From Filobasidium wieringae (Eukaryota > Basidiomycota > Tremellomycetes > Filobasidiales > Filobasidiaceae), in assembly GCA_001600055.1 (NCBI GenBank), contig BCIV01000013.1, forward strand, positions 434,001-498,000: a DNA stretch of 64,000 bases. Direction: 5' to 3'. Positions 11,346 through 23,076 of the stretch are shown here, piece by piece. The stretch's first letter is position 1, and each line of letters begins with the position of its first letter. The position numbers were made by a program, and so were the translations under genes. The notes beneath the pieces are model-generated. The model did not search any database and was not told where the DNA came from. It saw nothing but the letters and a program-made list of their open reading frames with translations.

Positions 11346-12307
11346 CTATCTGACCAGTTTGGATAAGTCACCCATATCTCCCTTGTTCATCAAGAACCGC
11401 GCTCGGGCCATGTTTTTGTCCATCTTTCCTATTGTCTCTCCACCTTGCGCTTTCCAATACTCTTTTACATAAGCATCAACCCGTTCGCTCCATTCTTGAT
11501 GCTTGGGATAACATTTGAATCCCGGTTGAACAGATTGGGCAAGAGAACCAAATTGCGCCTTGCCGCAACCCCGACACAACTCCCAGCCCTTTTCGGGAAC
11601 TTCCATGGGATCATCGGCAACGACTTCGCCTGTCACCGAACTCTCATCTCCTCCATCGTCTTCTATTGACATGTTCCTGTGAGGGTAAAACCCGTCCTCG
11701 TAGAAAGGTCCCTTCAGACGGGATGTCAAGTTTGAGGGTGCCGTTATTCGAGCAGATGTCCGCGCGGAGTTTGCAGTGCTCCAAGATGCCCCAGGCATGA
11801 ATGGCTCAGAAAGATCGTAGTCCGGTTGACTACTTGAAGAAAACTGGTCAGATGTGCTCCACCGAGTTGTGAAAGACGTTCTCGACGGTACTGAACCGGT
11901 AAGTGCAGAGTAATCCGGCTGATCACCGTGCTCTCGACGCCAAATTTCAGCATCTCGCTGATTCACGATCAGCGTCAGAGCCAGGAGGATATTCCGAATA
12001 CTCTGGCGGAAAATCACCCGTCTCGTAACCCGGCAGGGGAGTCATTGCGTCTCGTGGGGATTCAGGCATATGACTGACAGAACTGGTTCCTACTGGAGTT
12101 GATGGGGATTTGAGAGCTTACTAACCTTTCTTGAAAATCGTCGATTGGCGCGCCTCGATCCGGGTATCTATATCATTGAGAGCTAAAGCGGAGTTTGAGA
12201 TCTAGGGATCCCGAGAATAAAGGAGGTCAAAACGAACGAGATCTCCCAGTTTTACATCAAGCTGACCTCTGAAAGGGGTTAGTAGCGTTGTCCCTGGGTA
12301 TTTCCAT
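11346..12307 (-). CDS. unidentified protein, start and middle splicing uncertain
   Basis: The C-terminal exon is clear (about 210 codons, stop at 11346): it has a Ser-rich stretch, FMPGASW, a Cys pair CRGCG and a helix-rich end (WSERVDAYVKEYWKAQ). Upstream, a second frame reads STPVGTSSVSHMPESPRDAM and PPEYSEYPPGSDADRE; it must connect to the C-terminal frame by an intron around 11900-12010. Both a 76 nt and a 64 nt intron would fit. Further up, LNDIDTRIEARQSTIF and a possible ATG at 12307 (MEIPRDNATNPF) may be the first exons, but their phases do not join cleanly. I do not recognise the family. Confidence 0.5.
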
Positions 12308-13426
12308 TTCGCCTCCCTGGAGCGCGCTGATAATCGATCGAAAAGATAGTCTGTCCGACAGCACGTCCAGCACTCGAGCATTATTGGTCAACTTCTGTCG
12401 TTAAGCTTATAGAGTATAAAGTAGCATCGTTGTACTTCAGATATCGAGTTGCACCGTGTGCACTGCAGCGAGTTGGAGGCAGTCCTTTGGAAAAATCCCA
12501 GGTGGAGACCAACGCTCGGTAATCTTCATTACAAATTTCCACTTCAGGTCCTGTACTTCAAGTCCAAACGTAATCCCTCTCTCAACCCCAACAGTCTTGC
12601 AAATCATTGGTCTTGTTCCATCACTTTGATGAGCACTATGGTGATATCAAAGACATCACTAGCTCCAAAGTAACGTTCAGAACCAGGGCCATAAGCAAGG
12701 GAAAAATGAAGCAGAAAAATGTTTGTAAAGTCTTCAATGAGCATGCCTTCTTGTTTGACAACCTTTCTGCTATGGTTGAGACTGTCCAAGATAAGATGTA
12801 TGACTGAGGGGGTTACAGAGGTTATCGGTCAGAGGTGGGTTCTGATAGGTCTCAAGAACGTGGCGAGTTGTGGTCTTTCAAAACGTTATTTGGCAGGCCT
12901 GCATTCTCTGTGCAGTACTGAACGAGTAAGTAGTAGGCAAGTCTTGTACAACATACCCGTATTCTCGGATCAGAGTCCGTTAATTGGGACAAAGAAATCG
13001 CAGTGGTCAAGAGGAGGACCAAAGAAGGAGGAGGGAGGAGCGGCGTAGAGCTTTGTCATGCTCCTCGTTCGATGGACCTTCCAGCAACAGTGACAGCTAT
13101 TGAGCTGGTCGGCTGAGCTTCTCTTGTTCAGCCAGCTAGTTTTTATGCAATACGTTCTGGGAAGATCTAGATGCAAGGGCCATGTCCGAGAGGCCCTAGA
13201 GGATATGATGCTAGATCGACTTTTTCTCGAAATGTGTCTTCGAATTTGGCTTGAGTGAAGGCAAAGCGACTGCGAGTGCGACACCACTGGTTCCTCAAAC
13301 ACAGCTCGAACAGCAGACAACCTTTGTCTAGACGCGAAGAGAATTCGATTCGAGATAATCTAAATGTAAAGGTATAGTGTATGACAACATTTCTTAATGG
13401 TGAGACATGTAAGATAACTCCGTAAT
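12308..13426. other. intergenic, nothing supported
   Basis: About 1.1 kb between the unidentified gene and the VMA13 3' end. Short ORFs occur on both strands, none with motifs, good composition or splice partners. It should contain the promoter of the left gene and the VMA13 3' untranslated region. Confidence 0.5.
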
Positions 13427-15502
13427 CTAAGTGGACCAAGCCTGAGCCATAAGACGTTGTACCTACAGAAAATAGATTAGTGTCGTGTCCTGGTGACCAA
13501 GGTCAACTCCGCACATACAGTGATCAATGCTTGATACTTGACATCAGAACTCTCATGTGCCATGAGCTCCATCACCTTGACCTTTCCTCCGTTCTCCGAA
13601 ACCAGTCTGAAGAAGAGACGCTGAGTCAAGAATAGCGGAAGGATGAACAGGATATAAAACTCACTTTCTTGCTCGGTCTCCACCATACTGGAGGAACTTT
13701 CCGAGATCAAACACCGCTACACTGAGAACAAGTGTATCTCGACTGCTACTCAACAGCGCAATCAATTCCCTGATGATAGCAACGATCGATGATGGATCAT
13801 TAGCGCAACCCTGCCGACGAGAGCTAAAAGGTAACCCACTTGATTGTTTTGCCACCACCCTCAGTTGCTAGTCGCTCAGCGTTCTCCTTCCAGAAATCTT
13901 CAGACTCATGGGCAGCGGACCAGGAGAGGTGACCACTCGAGACCTCAGATACATACTCATCGTAGGTGCTGTTTCAAAAGATTAGCGGAATAAACTGATG
14001 ACCTCGATACTGTGAAACTCACGTCAAGCCTTGCAATCTGGTCTTCAGTTCTCCCTTGAGATACCCGATGTCCTCAATCACATCGTCATCCGACCACTTC
14101 CTTGTTGACAGGGAAGTGACCAAGGTCAACAATTTGGAGGCAATCATCGGGGGCACGTTCGCTTCCGGGGCAATCATGAGCAGATTCTATACAAAACAGA
14201 TTTAGCTTTGACTGGGTAAAGGATTCAGGTGATTGCACGTACTCGCAAAGTAGCCATGATGACCCTAGTGACCTTCTCCTTCGCAGCATGTTTGGCTTGC
14301 TCGGTGAGCAAGGGGATCAGGTCGAAACGCCTATCGACAGCAGCCTGCATTTAGCAGCAAAACAATGTATCATCGCAATATGACGAGACTGACTTATCAA
14401 CGCCCTGAGCCACTTCGTTCTCGTAACTCAATTCCCAGAAGCAGACGATGATCCAGTACTGCAACTGAGGCGAAGGGTTCGATTTAAGAGCCTTGACCAA
14501 TCTATATCGAGAAAGCAATCAGACTTGTGAAATCCAGTGGCAAGCTGATGATTGCGAACATACCCTGAGAGAAGGGATTCGTGCTCCCATACTGAATGTC
14601 GAATAGGCCTGGTGCTCAATATCGCTCCGAGGCATTGAATTGCGAGATCTCGAGCAGGGGATGGGTTGGCTAAAGATTTCACTTTAGTTACCGCAGAAGC
14701 ACAACTTAGGCTTGTGAAACTTACAGTTGGTGAGTTTTGCCAAAGCGTTCAGGAGAGGAGTGGTCGATTCGGAAGAAAGAGGTTTAGGGTCGGTCCTGTC
14801 AAGGATTTATCAAAGCCGAAAGTCAACACTCGTGAGCAGACCGATAACGTATCTACACTTACGAAATCAAGAGAGCCATAATCCTCAAACTTTCCAAGAG
14901 CACAAACTCGTCCTGGAGAGACAAGCACTTGATGAGAGGGCCATAAGGATCGTCAGACTTCGATTCACTAGAGTTTCTCAGGTTGTGATACAGTGATAAT
15001 GTGTCGGGCTCTATGCACAACACAAGCATGCATTAGGTATAGTGCCGTTATCTCAAAAGGTGACTTCAGCTCTTACCTGCCAACATGTTGGAGATTCCAA
15101 CGAGAACAGCCTGAACGGTATCCACCTTCTGAAGCTTTCGCAACAACTCGATGTATAGCTTAGCATAGGTTGATCCTTGTTGAGCGAAGATGGCTGATTT
15201 TTGAGATCGAGGCTGTGATCATGCATTCAAAATCAGCTTTCGAACATATGATGAGTAGATTGAAGCGATTTACCTGTCTCTCGAGACCCTTCAATAACGT
15301 GACCTCTTCTGATGAGACCAGCTTAGCTCGTTGATAACCCTATATTCGGTCAGAATGGTTCAGGCATCAACCCCACTCATAGTAGGTACCGAATCTGTGC
15401 ACCCACCTCCCAAGAGACTCCCTTAGCGTTAATCTTTCCACATTGATCGTCCAAGAAGGGAGAAAAGATAGGTGGAGGGATAGAAAGGGTGGCAGTAGCC
15501 AT
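13427..15502 (-). CDS. VMA13: V-type proton ATPase subunit H
   Basis: Subunit H of the V1 sector activates ATP hydrolysis in the assembled pump and silences free V1. The start codon at 15502 gives [19 protein letters not shown]. Recognisable blocks are [45 protein letters not shown] and [28 protein letters not shown], typical of the armadillo-like C-terminal domain. The last intron (donor GTATGT, acceptor TAG) leads to a short final exon ending [11 protein letters not shown] with stop at 13427-13429. The gene has many short introns, so only the ends and main exons were checked. It is divergent from TYR1. Confidence 0.92.
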
Positions 15503-16956
15503 GGCTAGCTGTATTTATTTGGAGGTACGGTTGGCAGGAATGTCGCTTCTACACAAGCTTCAAGATGAGCCAAGGGCTTGAACGGATTACTGAAAGATAT
15601 TCCAGCTACAGTATGGCTTTCAGGGGTAATACAGGGGTGTCTATGGTTGATAGGTATCCGTTGTCTAGTCGTCTAAGCTGATCCACATATCGGTCAAGTC
15701 CATCATCAGCATGACGCGGAAGGATGACCGTGGACTCGTCGTTGTATCGACGAGCTTCGAGTTTCAGGTTGACAAGGCAGAATGTGATTCAAGCTTTCGT
15801 GAGTGAAATCATGTCTGACTATGTTCCAGATCGAGCAGGCATGTTACATATGGCATGCTTATCTCTCGGACGGACAAGCTAGGCCTGATTGAAAGGGACA
15901 ATGTAGTCCTCTGTGAGTGCTACCCGGAATCTGCCGTGCTTCCGGTCGTGGGGTTGCGCAAGAATATAAACCATCCTGCTTGTGATTGTTAGTTGACATT
16001 GCCCATCACATGGCCAGGCAGCGTTGCATGTTAAGTTCCTTATGTTAGGTGAACGCTTTAGAGCAAAGATCTGCATATGGTGAAAATATGATCGCCTAAA
16101 GCGGCGATTGGCGTGACTGAGCTTTTACGAAAGTATTGTGTTAGGTCAGATACATGTAAGGCCTTCATCAGACCGTTGCCCCGGGTTTATCAACCGGTCA
16201 ATTGCACTGAGGAGTCTGTGGTAAAAAAAACGATATGCGGCGGAGAGCAGCTATCAAGACACCGTCGATCAAAAGCTTCTCGGAAAAAGAGACAGGTCTT
16301 GTTCTTGGATTGAACGAGCAATGCATAAACGCGATGCGCATAGTGAGATTAAACATAAGCTCTGAGAGAAGCTTGACAGAAGCCATAATTGGTCTCACTC
16401 TATCTATCCTTATCAGCCCAGTCACCTTCAAAATACTCGATAGTCGAGTATCATCATCAGCAAACCTGGTATCATCACGCAGAGGCCTTGCGATACCGCA
16501 ATATCCGATCGGATGCAGCGTTATATCTCCCAGCTTGATGCCATATTGAGCCAATATACCCATAGCAGTTGTATGTATGTGATCGCCGGACCAGATCAAG
16601 TGCCTCTTTGGATGGCGACGAACCACTGTGACTAAATGTGTTTGCGCCTTCAGACCGCAAAATGGTGATTGAGGTGTGGCAATAACCCCCTAATGACTGC
16701 GCAATCTCTCGCAAGGATAGCCATAGTCCTCCTCGGCCTGGTTGTCGTGGTTTACCCCTAAACCGAGTCAACATGAAACGCGCTTTCTGGCAGCGATTAC
16801 TGATCACGCGCTTAGTGACGAGTTAGGGCTGATCGACATGAACGAGTTGATTTAGTAGATGTTCAACTTTCGACGTCTTGTACAGCTTGTACAAAGATCC
16901 TCAACACAGTTCTAGCATTCTAACAACACTTACTCATTGAAGCATAGCTCTTCATA
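15503..16956. other. long divergent intergenic region between VMA13 and TYR1
   Basis: About 1.45 kb with both promoters. Overlapping ORFs of about 100-140 codons at 16198-16807 have no recognisable motif and run on both strands, so they look like chance frames. A perfect 8 bp inverted repeat ATACTCGA / TCGAGTAT with a 3 nt loop lies at 16433-16451. Confidence 0.5.
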
Positions 16957-18908
16957 ATGGACGTAACAGATCTAAATATCGGAATCATTGGAATGGGAGA
17001 GGTGAGCTCGACTCTAAACCTTCAGATGCATACCTTGATCTCAAGTTATCTGTTCTAACAGATGGGCAAGATGTATGCTCGTCGATTCGCTGCTGGTGGC
17101 ATGAAAAAGTAGGAAACCGACGTTCTCCCTCTTTCGCTTTTATCGACTTACAGTATCGTCCTCATAACCTTGCAGGATCTACGTATGTGATCGGCCTGAG
17201 CGATACGAAGCTGTCAAAGAGGAAATGTCCAGTAGGTTCAGATCAGTTCATCTATTCGCAATCAATAAAACTGACAACATCCTATCGATCCAGATGAATC
17301 AAGAATAACAGTGATGAAGGACGGGCATCAGATATCCCGGATATCAGACTTCATTATCTATTCCGTCGAAGCCGAGTACATCTCCGCTGTGGTGAAGGAA
17401 TACGGTCCTTGTGAGAGCAGTCTTTTTTCTAGGACCAACACAGATACCTGTTACTGATCGCATCAACACAACTCGATTGTACTCTCATTCATTCCGGAAG
17501 AAAAGCTACGAAGTTGAACTCTGTAGTGGCAGGTCAGACATCCGTCAAAGCACCAGAAAAGATCGCATTCGAGAAATACCTGCCAGAAGACGTCTATATC
17601 GTTTCCATCCATTCGCTGCACGGACCGACCGTAACGACCGAAGGTCAACCTTTAGTGAGCTCCTTCAAGTGAATGCGACTTCAATAACAAAGCTGATCAT
17701 TTCGATCTGATAGGTGATCATCCAATACCGAGCACCCGATGAGAAAGTACGGATGGTAGAGGAAATCTTTCGATCTTTCAAGAGCAACTATGTGCATCTA
17801 AGCTACGAGGAGCATGATTTGGTTACTGCGAACACGCAGGCTGTTACCCATGCTGCATTCCTGAGGTAAGCTTTGTATGACTCGGAGTATGACCCCTACT
17901 ATCAGCTGATATACCCATGTCAAATTCAGCATGGGAACAGCTTGGAAGGACACTACCGACTATCCCTGGGAGACGACCCGTTACGTTGGGGGAATTGAGG
18001 TAGTCAAGATCAACATCGCTCTTCGAATCTACAGCAACAAATGGCATGTCTATGCAGGATTGGCTATTCTTAACCCTTCAGCCCGAGAGCAGATCGGGAC
18101 TTATGCTGATAGTGCAACCAAGATCTTCAAATTGATGATCGAGGAAAAGAAGGAGGAGTTGAGAGAACGGATGTATGCTGCGAGGGAAGGAGTATTTGGC
18201 TGGACCAAGAAGGATGGAGAGACTTTGGTTGCTTCGTCATCAGAACCCCAGTCTGGGCAAAATGATGGTCAAGCTGTAGAGGCTATTCCTGCTGATGGAC
18301 AGGAACACGTTCAAAAGCGATCACATGCCCGGAGGAAACCTATTCTACTTTCAGACCGAATACTCGACCAATTTTCACTAGGGTCGAAACCAGAGCCGGG
18401 CGAGGAGGCCAGACCAAATTCTCATCTCAGTCTATTGGCTATGGTGGACTGTTGGCACCGATTAGGCATCAAGCCTTACGATCACTTGGATGTTGCTGGG
18501 ACACCGGTATTCATGTTATGGATTGGTAAGTTCGTGTTCCTCTGCAAGAGTCCGAATTCCGCTGACCTACTATTCAGGTGTGGCTGAGTACCTCTTCCGA
18601 TCACCTGAACGACTGGATGCAGCGATCGAGGCGGCCCTTTACGATAAGACGCACCGTTCTGACGACACCGAGTTTTGTATCGCTGCACGAGGCTGGAGTC
18701 AGTGCGTGTCGTTTGGCAGCTTTGACCTGTACCGCGACCGTTTCGAGCAAACATCTAGTGAGCCATGGAGTTTCATGAATGTATGGGCGAATCCTGATAG
18801 TTTCATTCTCCTTCAGCGTTCTTCGCTCCTCGATTCGAGGAAGCAGCGAAAGTTGGCGGCAAAATGATCAAGACCATCCAGGAAGAAAGCAAGAAGACCA
18901 CCGCTTAG
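16957..18908 (+). CDS. TYR1: prephenate dehydrogenase (NADP+)
   Basis: Converts prephenate to 4-hydroxyphenylpyruvate in tyrosine synthesis. The N-terminal Rossmann fold is split over small exons: MDVTDLNIGIIGMGE then MGKMYARRFAAGGMKK then IYVCDRPERYEAVKEEM, with the GxGxxG nucleotide loop (GMGEMG). Later exons give TSVKAPEKIAFEKYLP, VSIHSLHGPTV, HDLVTANTQAVTHAAF, GTAWKDTTDYPWETTRYVGG and NKWHVYAGLAILNP, all conserved in fungal Tyr1. The C-terminal part is extended by a low-complexity linker (Ser, Gln) and ends GKMIKTIQEESKKTTA. It ends 40 nt from the convergent JMJD4-type gene. Confidence 0.93.
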
Positions 18909-18948
18909 ACGCATAATTGTATCCAACTAGTAATAAATCTTCCGAGCA

Positions 18949-20525
18949 TCATGCATTCGCGCCTCTTTCTATCCGGCTATCTCGGAGGCGCAGAATTTCC
19001 TCCTCGACCTCCAGTACTGTTCGCTGAACTTCTCGCAGTACTTTCCACTCTGATCTGGTTCGATAGTTCAGGAGGATTGGGTCTAGTTGCGAGATGACAT
19101 ATTCGTTAGTTGGACGAAGGTCAGATGCTGCACCGGGGTTCTGGACATGGAATGCTAATTATAAGTCCTCTAATTGATTGTTGCCCGATATTCATCCATT
19201 TCTCTGCTCACCTTGAGGTTATACAGAACCATATCCCAGAAACCACTCAAGCCCCACCCAGCATCCATCTCCAAAACCTTTTGCACCTCTTCAGCCCATT
19301 CGACCTCCCAAGCGAAAACGTCTTCTGCCACACCGGAATCTATTTGCTGGAAGGCGATTGCATCTCCTAAACGTTGCATGAGCATCGGTTTCACGTCTTC
19401 GATACTTTCCTCCACCCGCTTGAGAGCGAGTAGAAGATTACGGTAGATGTTGGATATTGTAGCAGAGTTTGCAAAATTTTGGTTGATGGAGATGCACTGC
19501 GTGACGATTCTCTTCAGTCGGTCATGGTATGAATGGCATCGTGAGACTAAAGAGCTTACAAAGTCTAGGTTTTCCACTTGGTGATACCATCCTGAAGGAA
19601 CGAATATCGTTTGTCCTGCCTGACCACGCGATCCAGATCAACTCAACCAGTACGCGCAACATGATTGTGACTGACTAACCTCTTGCTGAACCACTGATAC
19701 ACCCTCCAACAGTTCCTCTTTCGCATCCCTCAAATCAAAAATCATCTCCGCCTCTCCCTCCTCTTCCATCTGAGATCTGTACTTCCTGAACCTCCCAGTG
19801 AGTTCAGGGGGAATCAACCACCATCTTTTTCGACCGATAACATTCGTGCTCCAGCTGTAACTACCGTAGACGTCTCGATGGAGAGGGGTGAATGTCCCTG
19901 CCGGTCCCATGTAGGTGAAACGGTAGTCGTTGCGTGGATTGAGCGAGAGAGCATGGTGCGTCATCCAGTCGTCTTGTTCGAGCTTGCAGTCAGCTTCCAA
20001 TGAAGACGACCTGATTTTCAATACACAACTCACCCTTGAATATGTCAGGGGTCCTGTAGACTTCCTCCTGCCTTCCACCTTCCTCCTCGACTTGTAGAAC
20101 CATATGCCAATCTTTCACATAAAGTCCCCGTCCATCTTCCCTTCCTGAAGTCCACAAATCGATCACCTCCTTGAACGGTCGCTCGGTGCGTTCAAACTCG
20201 TTATATTGGCGTTTTCGAATATCCGCTACTTGTACTATATGATCCCCATATCTTGCGCTAAGGAAGGCGAAGTTTGGAGAATTCGACCGGCCACCTGTAG
20301 AGCTTTCAGGCTGATCGTACCATTCTTCTAAACATCGCCAGGAGCTTATGAGGGAATCTTCGACTAGGAAAGGCTCATTGCGAGTTGAAATGTTATTCTA
20401 ATGACGAATCGCGATGTATAAGCGGGATCCTCGGTTTGGCTTATGATGAGCTGAGAAGCGAGCTCACCCACCAGGAAATCTTCGTACGTGAGAGAAGCAA
20501 GCACACTGATGGTATTTATAGGCAT
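18949..20525 (-). CDS. JMJD4: JmjC-domain 2-oxoglutarate dioxygenase, JMJD4 type
   Basis: The start codon at 20525 gives MPINTISVLASLTYEDF. The conserved JMJD4 core is present: NDYRFTYMGPAGTFTPLHRD (iron ligands H and D), GSYSWSTNVIGRKRWWLIPP, and QTIFVPSGWYHQVENL with the second iron-binding His. The C-terminal part is helical (ISQLDPILLNYRTRSEW; VLEVEEEILRLRD) and stops at 18949. In animals JMJD4 hydroxylates a lysine of translation release factor eRF1; that the fungal protein does the same is inference. Exons are joined by short introns with GT-AG ends. It converges on TYR1. Confidence 0.9.
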
Positions 20526-20676
20526 GGCGGACGTGGAGTCGAATCATGAGGCTAAAGAGGTAGGTGAAATGGAAACAGTAGTTGTGAAGCGACAGCAGTG
20601 TACGAGTTCACAAACTAAACAAACTGATTCTTTGTGTGGATGATATATATTGTTGAAATACTCAACTCACAAGCAA

Positions 20677-20747
20677 GGCCTCCTGGTGTAATGGCAACAC
20701 TAGAGTCTCATAATCTCTCACTCCGAGTTCGATTCTCGGGGAGGCCA
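20677..20747 (+). tRNA. tRNA-Met (anticodon CAT)
   Basis: A 71 nt cloverleaf folds by eye: acceptor stem GGCCTCC/GGAGGCC (7 perfect pairs), D stem GTGT/ACAC, anticodon stem AGAGT/TCTCT with loop CTCATAA, variable loop CACT, T stem CCGAG/CTCGG with loop TTCGATT, discriminator A. The anticodon is CAT. The A box (TGGTGTAATGG) and B box (GAGTTCGATTC) are intact and there is no intron. The lowest anticodon-stem pair (31-39) is T-T. The GGTGTAATGG D arm is more usual in Gln/Glu tRNAs; whether it is the elongator or something else needs a covariance-model scan. A T5 tract follows at 20754. Confidence 0.9.
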
Positions 20748-20753
20748 ATTGGC

Positions 20754-20758
20754 TTTTT
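20754..20758 (+). terminator. RNA polymerase III T-tract
   Basis: Five Ts start 7 nt after the discriminator base of the tRNA, the normal place for a pol III terminator. Confidence 0.7.
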
Positions 20759-21128
20759 GCTGTGTTGGCACATGGGACAATCAACGACCTCGCAAATACA
20801 GTCTGGGCAGAGTTAGCTAGAACACAAAATAATGATTCGTTTCCGTCTTCATGCTATGCCATGAGTGACATCGATGACATCGAGTGTATTGACAGTACCT
20901 TTGACCGTTTCAGCATTTGCGATAGAAGCGAGATAAGGTTGGATTGGCTGTTTATCACGCGTCATCGCCGAAGCGATATCAGTCGGCAACAGATACACAG
21001 GCTCGCTCGCTCGTACTCAAGCTGGCAAGCTGTTCATTCCTCATTCCAGAGCCTTTAGTCGACAGTACCTACACCGTATCACTCCATTCATCTGGTATAT
21101 ACTATCGTCCCTCGAACAACCACAAGCT
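20759..21128. other. intergenic, upstream of the glutamine synthetase-like gene
   Basis: About 370 nt with no supported gene; it should hold the promoter and leader of the plus-strand gene that starts at 21129. Confidence 0.5.
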
Positions 21129-23007
21129 ATGAGCGAAAAGAAAGTTGTCACATACGAAGACTTGGAGGAGCTATTGAAGGACGATAACAAGGTTAAAGTC
21201 GGAGGTTCGTCGCCCACCAGCTTGTATCGATAATGCACTTTACCGAATCAAGTTCTCTCATCCGCCCAACAGGTATCGACGTAGACGGTGTCATCCGAGG
21301 GAAATATGTCTCCAAGAAAAAGTTCATGAGCTCTGCTAAACCTAACGCAGACTTTGGGTTCTGCTCGGTCATCTTGTAAGCGTTTGGATTGTCCGGCAGG
21401 ATGACTTACTTATACTGATCACTGGAACTTCAATAGCGGTTGGGATATCAACGACGTGCCTTACCCTAACGAACTAGCCATCTCGAACAGAGCAAACGGT
21501 TACAGGGATATCTCCGCTTCCATCGATCTCTCTACCTACCGTCGTCTCCCTTGGGAAAACAACGTTCCTTTCTTCCTCGTCTCATTCTCCGACCCTACCA
21601 CTGGAGCGCCTCTGAGCGCTTGTGCGAGGAGTATCCTCGATAGGATTGTGACGAAGTTTGAGAACGGGCCTCTGGGAGTTCAATGTCTCGCTGGATCTGA
21701 ACTGGAAGTTAGTCCTGCTCGGCGCCATCTATTAAAGAGCCTTAACCTGATGAAGCTCCATACGATAGTACTTCCAATTCTCCGAAACTCCTCAATCTAT
21801 CGCAGCAAAGGGTCATGTGAACCTTAACCCGCTGACTCCCGGTAGTAAGTAACACACCTTCTACTCAGACAAACATACCGCTCATCCTCCTGTTCTCGCA
21901 TAGTGCACGGATATTCTATGCTCCGAACGACAATGAACAAGGATTATTTCCTCGAGTTGTTCGACGCGGCGGAAGCATTTGGGATCGAGGTCGAGGGTCA
22001 TCGTGAGTATTCGTTTACTTTTACTAACATCTAGATTGCGACTGACTGAGCAATTCATAAATAGACACCGAGACTGGTCCAGGAGTCTACGAGACGGCTT
22101 TGGCTTATACTCAAGCGAGGAGGATGGCGGATAACACTGTGCTCTACAAGTTACTCGCTAAGAGTATCGGAATCAAGTACGGTATCATGCCTACTTTCAT
22201 GGCGAAACCATGGGCCGATGTAAAGCCGACTCCCTATTCCAACAACAGTTCCTCAAGCTGACTGATCTTTCTTCCTAGCTTCCTGGATGTTCCGGACATA
22301 TCCATGTTTCGCTCAAAGACCCCAAATCGGGCAAGAACATCTTTGCTGTTTCGGAAGAGGAAGTGAAGAATGGAGGGAGGGAGGGTGCCAAGTACAAGGA
22401 TACCAAGTACTTGTCCCAGGTCGGAGAACACTTCTTGGCTGGAATCATGACTGGCTTGCCTGACGGTGAGTAGCCTTGGACAGGAATAAATGTTTCTAAG
22501 AGTATTAAGTTTCGACAATCGTCAGTCATGCCGCTCCTATGCCCTACCATCAACTCCTATAAGCGTCTCGCTGGAGGGGAAGCCTTCTGGGCCCCTAACA
22601 TCTGTTCATACGGGTACGATTCCCGAGCAGCTTCCGTTCGGATTCTAGGGCCCCCCGATTCTCCCGATTACGCCACGAGGTTCGAAGTACGTGTGCCCGG
22701 AGCGGACATGAACGCTCCTTTGGCTTTCGCCGCGATCTTTGCGTTGGGACATTATGGAATTGAGAACAAGCTCGAGTTGCCTTATGGGCCTATCGGGGCT
22801 CCTGGAGTCACCAAGGAGAGCTTGCCTAAGCTTCCAACAAGTCTTGAGACCGCGACGGATAGATTCATGGCAAAGGACAGTCTGGCGAGGGTGGTGCTCG
22901 GCGACGCTACCGTAGATCACATCGGAGGCACGAGACTCGCGGAAGTCGATGCGTTCAAGCAGACTGTGACCGATTGGGAAAAGAGCAGATACATGGAGCT
23001 CGTATGA
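21129..23007 (+). CDS. glutamine synthetase-family enzyme (FluG/GlnA-like)
   Basis: Starts MSEKKVVTYEDLEELL. Blocks in order: GIDVDGVIRGKYVSKKKF (beta-grasp N domain), GWDINDVPYPNELA, EVEGHHTETGPGVYETAL (metal-binding Glu), KPWADLPGCSGHIHVSL (conserved His), LCPTINSYKRLAGGEAFWAP and RFEVRVPGADMNAPLAFA. This is the ATP-dependent glutamate/amine ligase fold. The sequence is closer to the GlnA-like proteins of about 480 aa, such as the C-terminal part of FluG, than to the short eukaryotic Gln1, so the substrate may be an amine other than ammonia. The N-terminal amidohydrolase domain of FluG is absent. Exons are joined by six or so short introns; stop at 23005-23007. Confidence 0.85.
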
Positions 23008-23076
23008 TTAAGTGTGGCTTTCGAAGCCGTATCTTTGTCATATGGTAGAATCATTATGCTATACCGATACATCCAC

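Noticed and set aside
16433..16451. Short perfect hairpin ATACTCGA-TAG-TCGAGTAT
   Set aside because: Only 8 bp, no T-tract, no neighbouring gene end; noted in the interval entry but not given a function.
16198..16807. ORFs of 100-140 codons on both strands
   Set aside because: They overlap one another, lack motifs and have no splice partners; read as chance frames in intergenic DNA.
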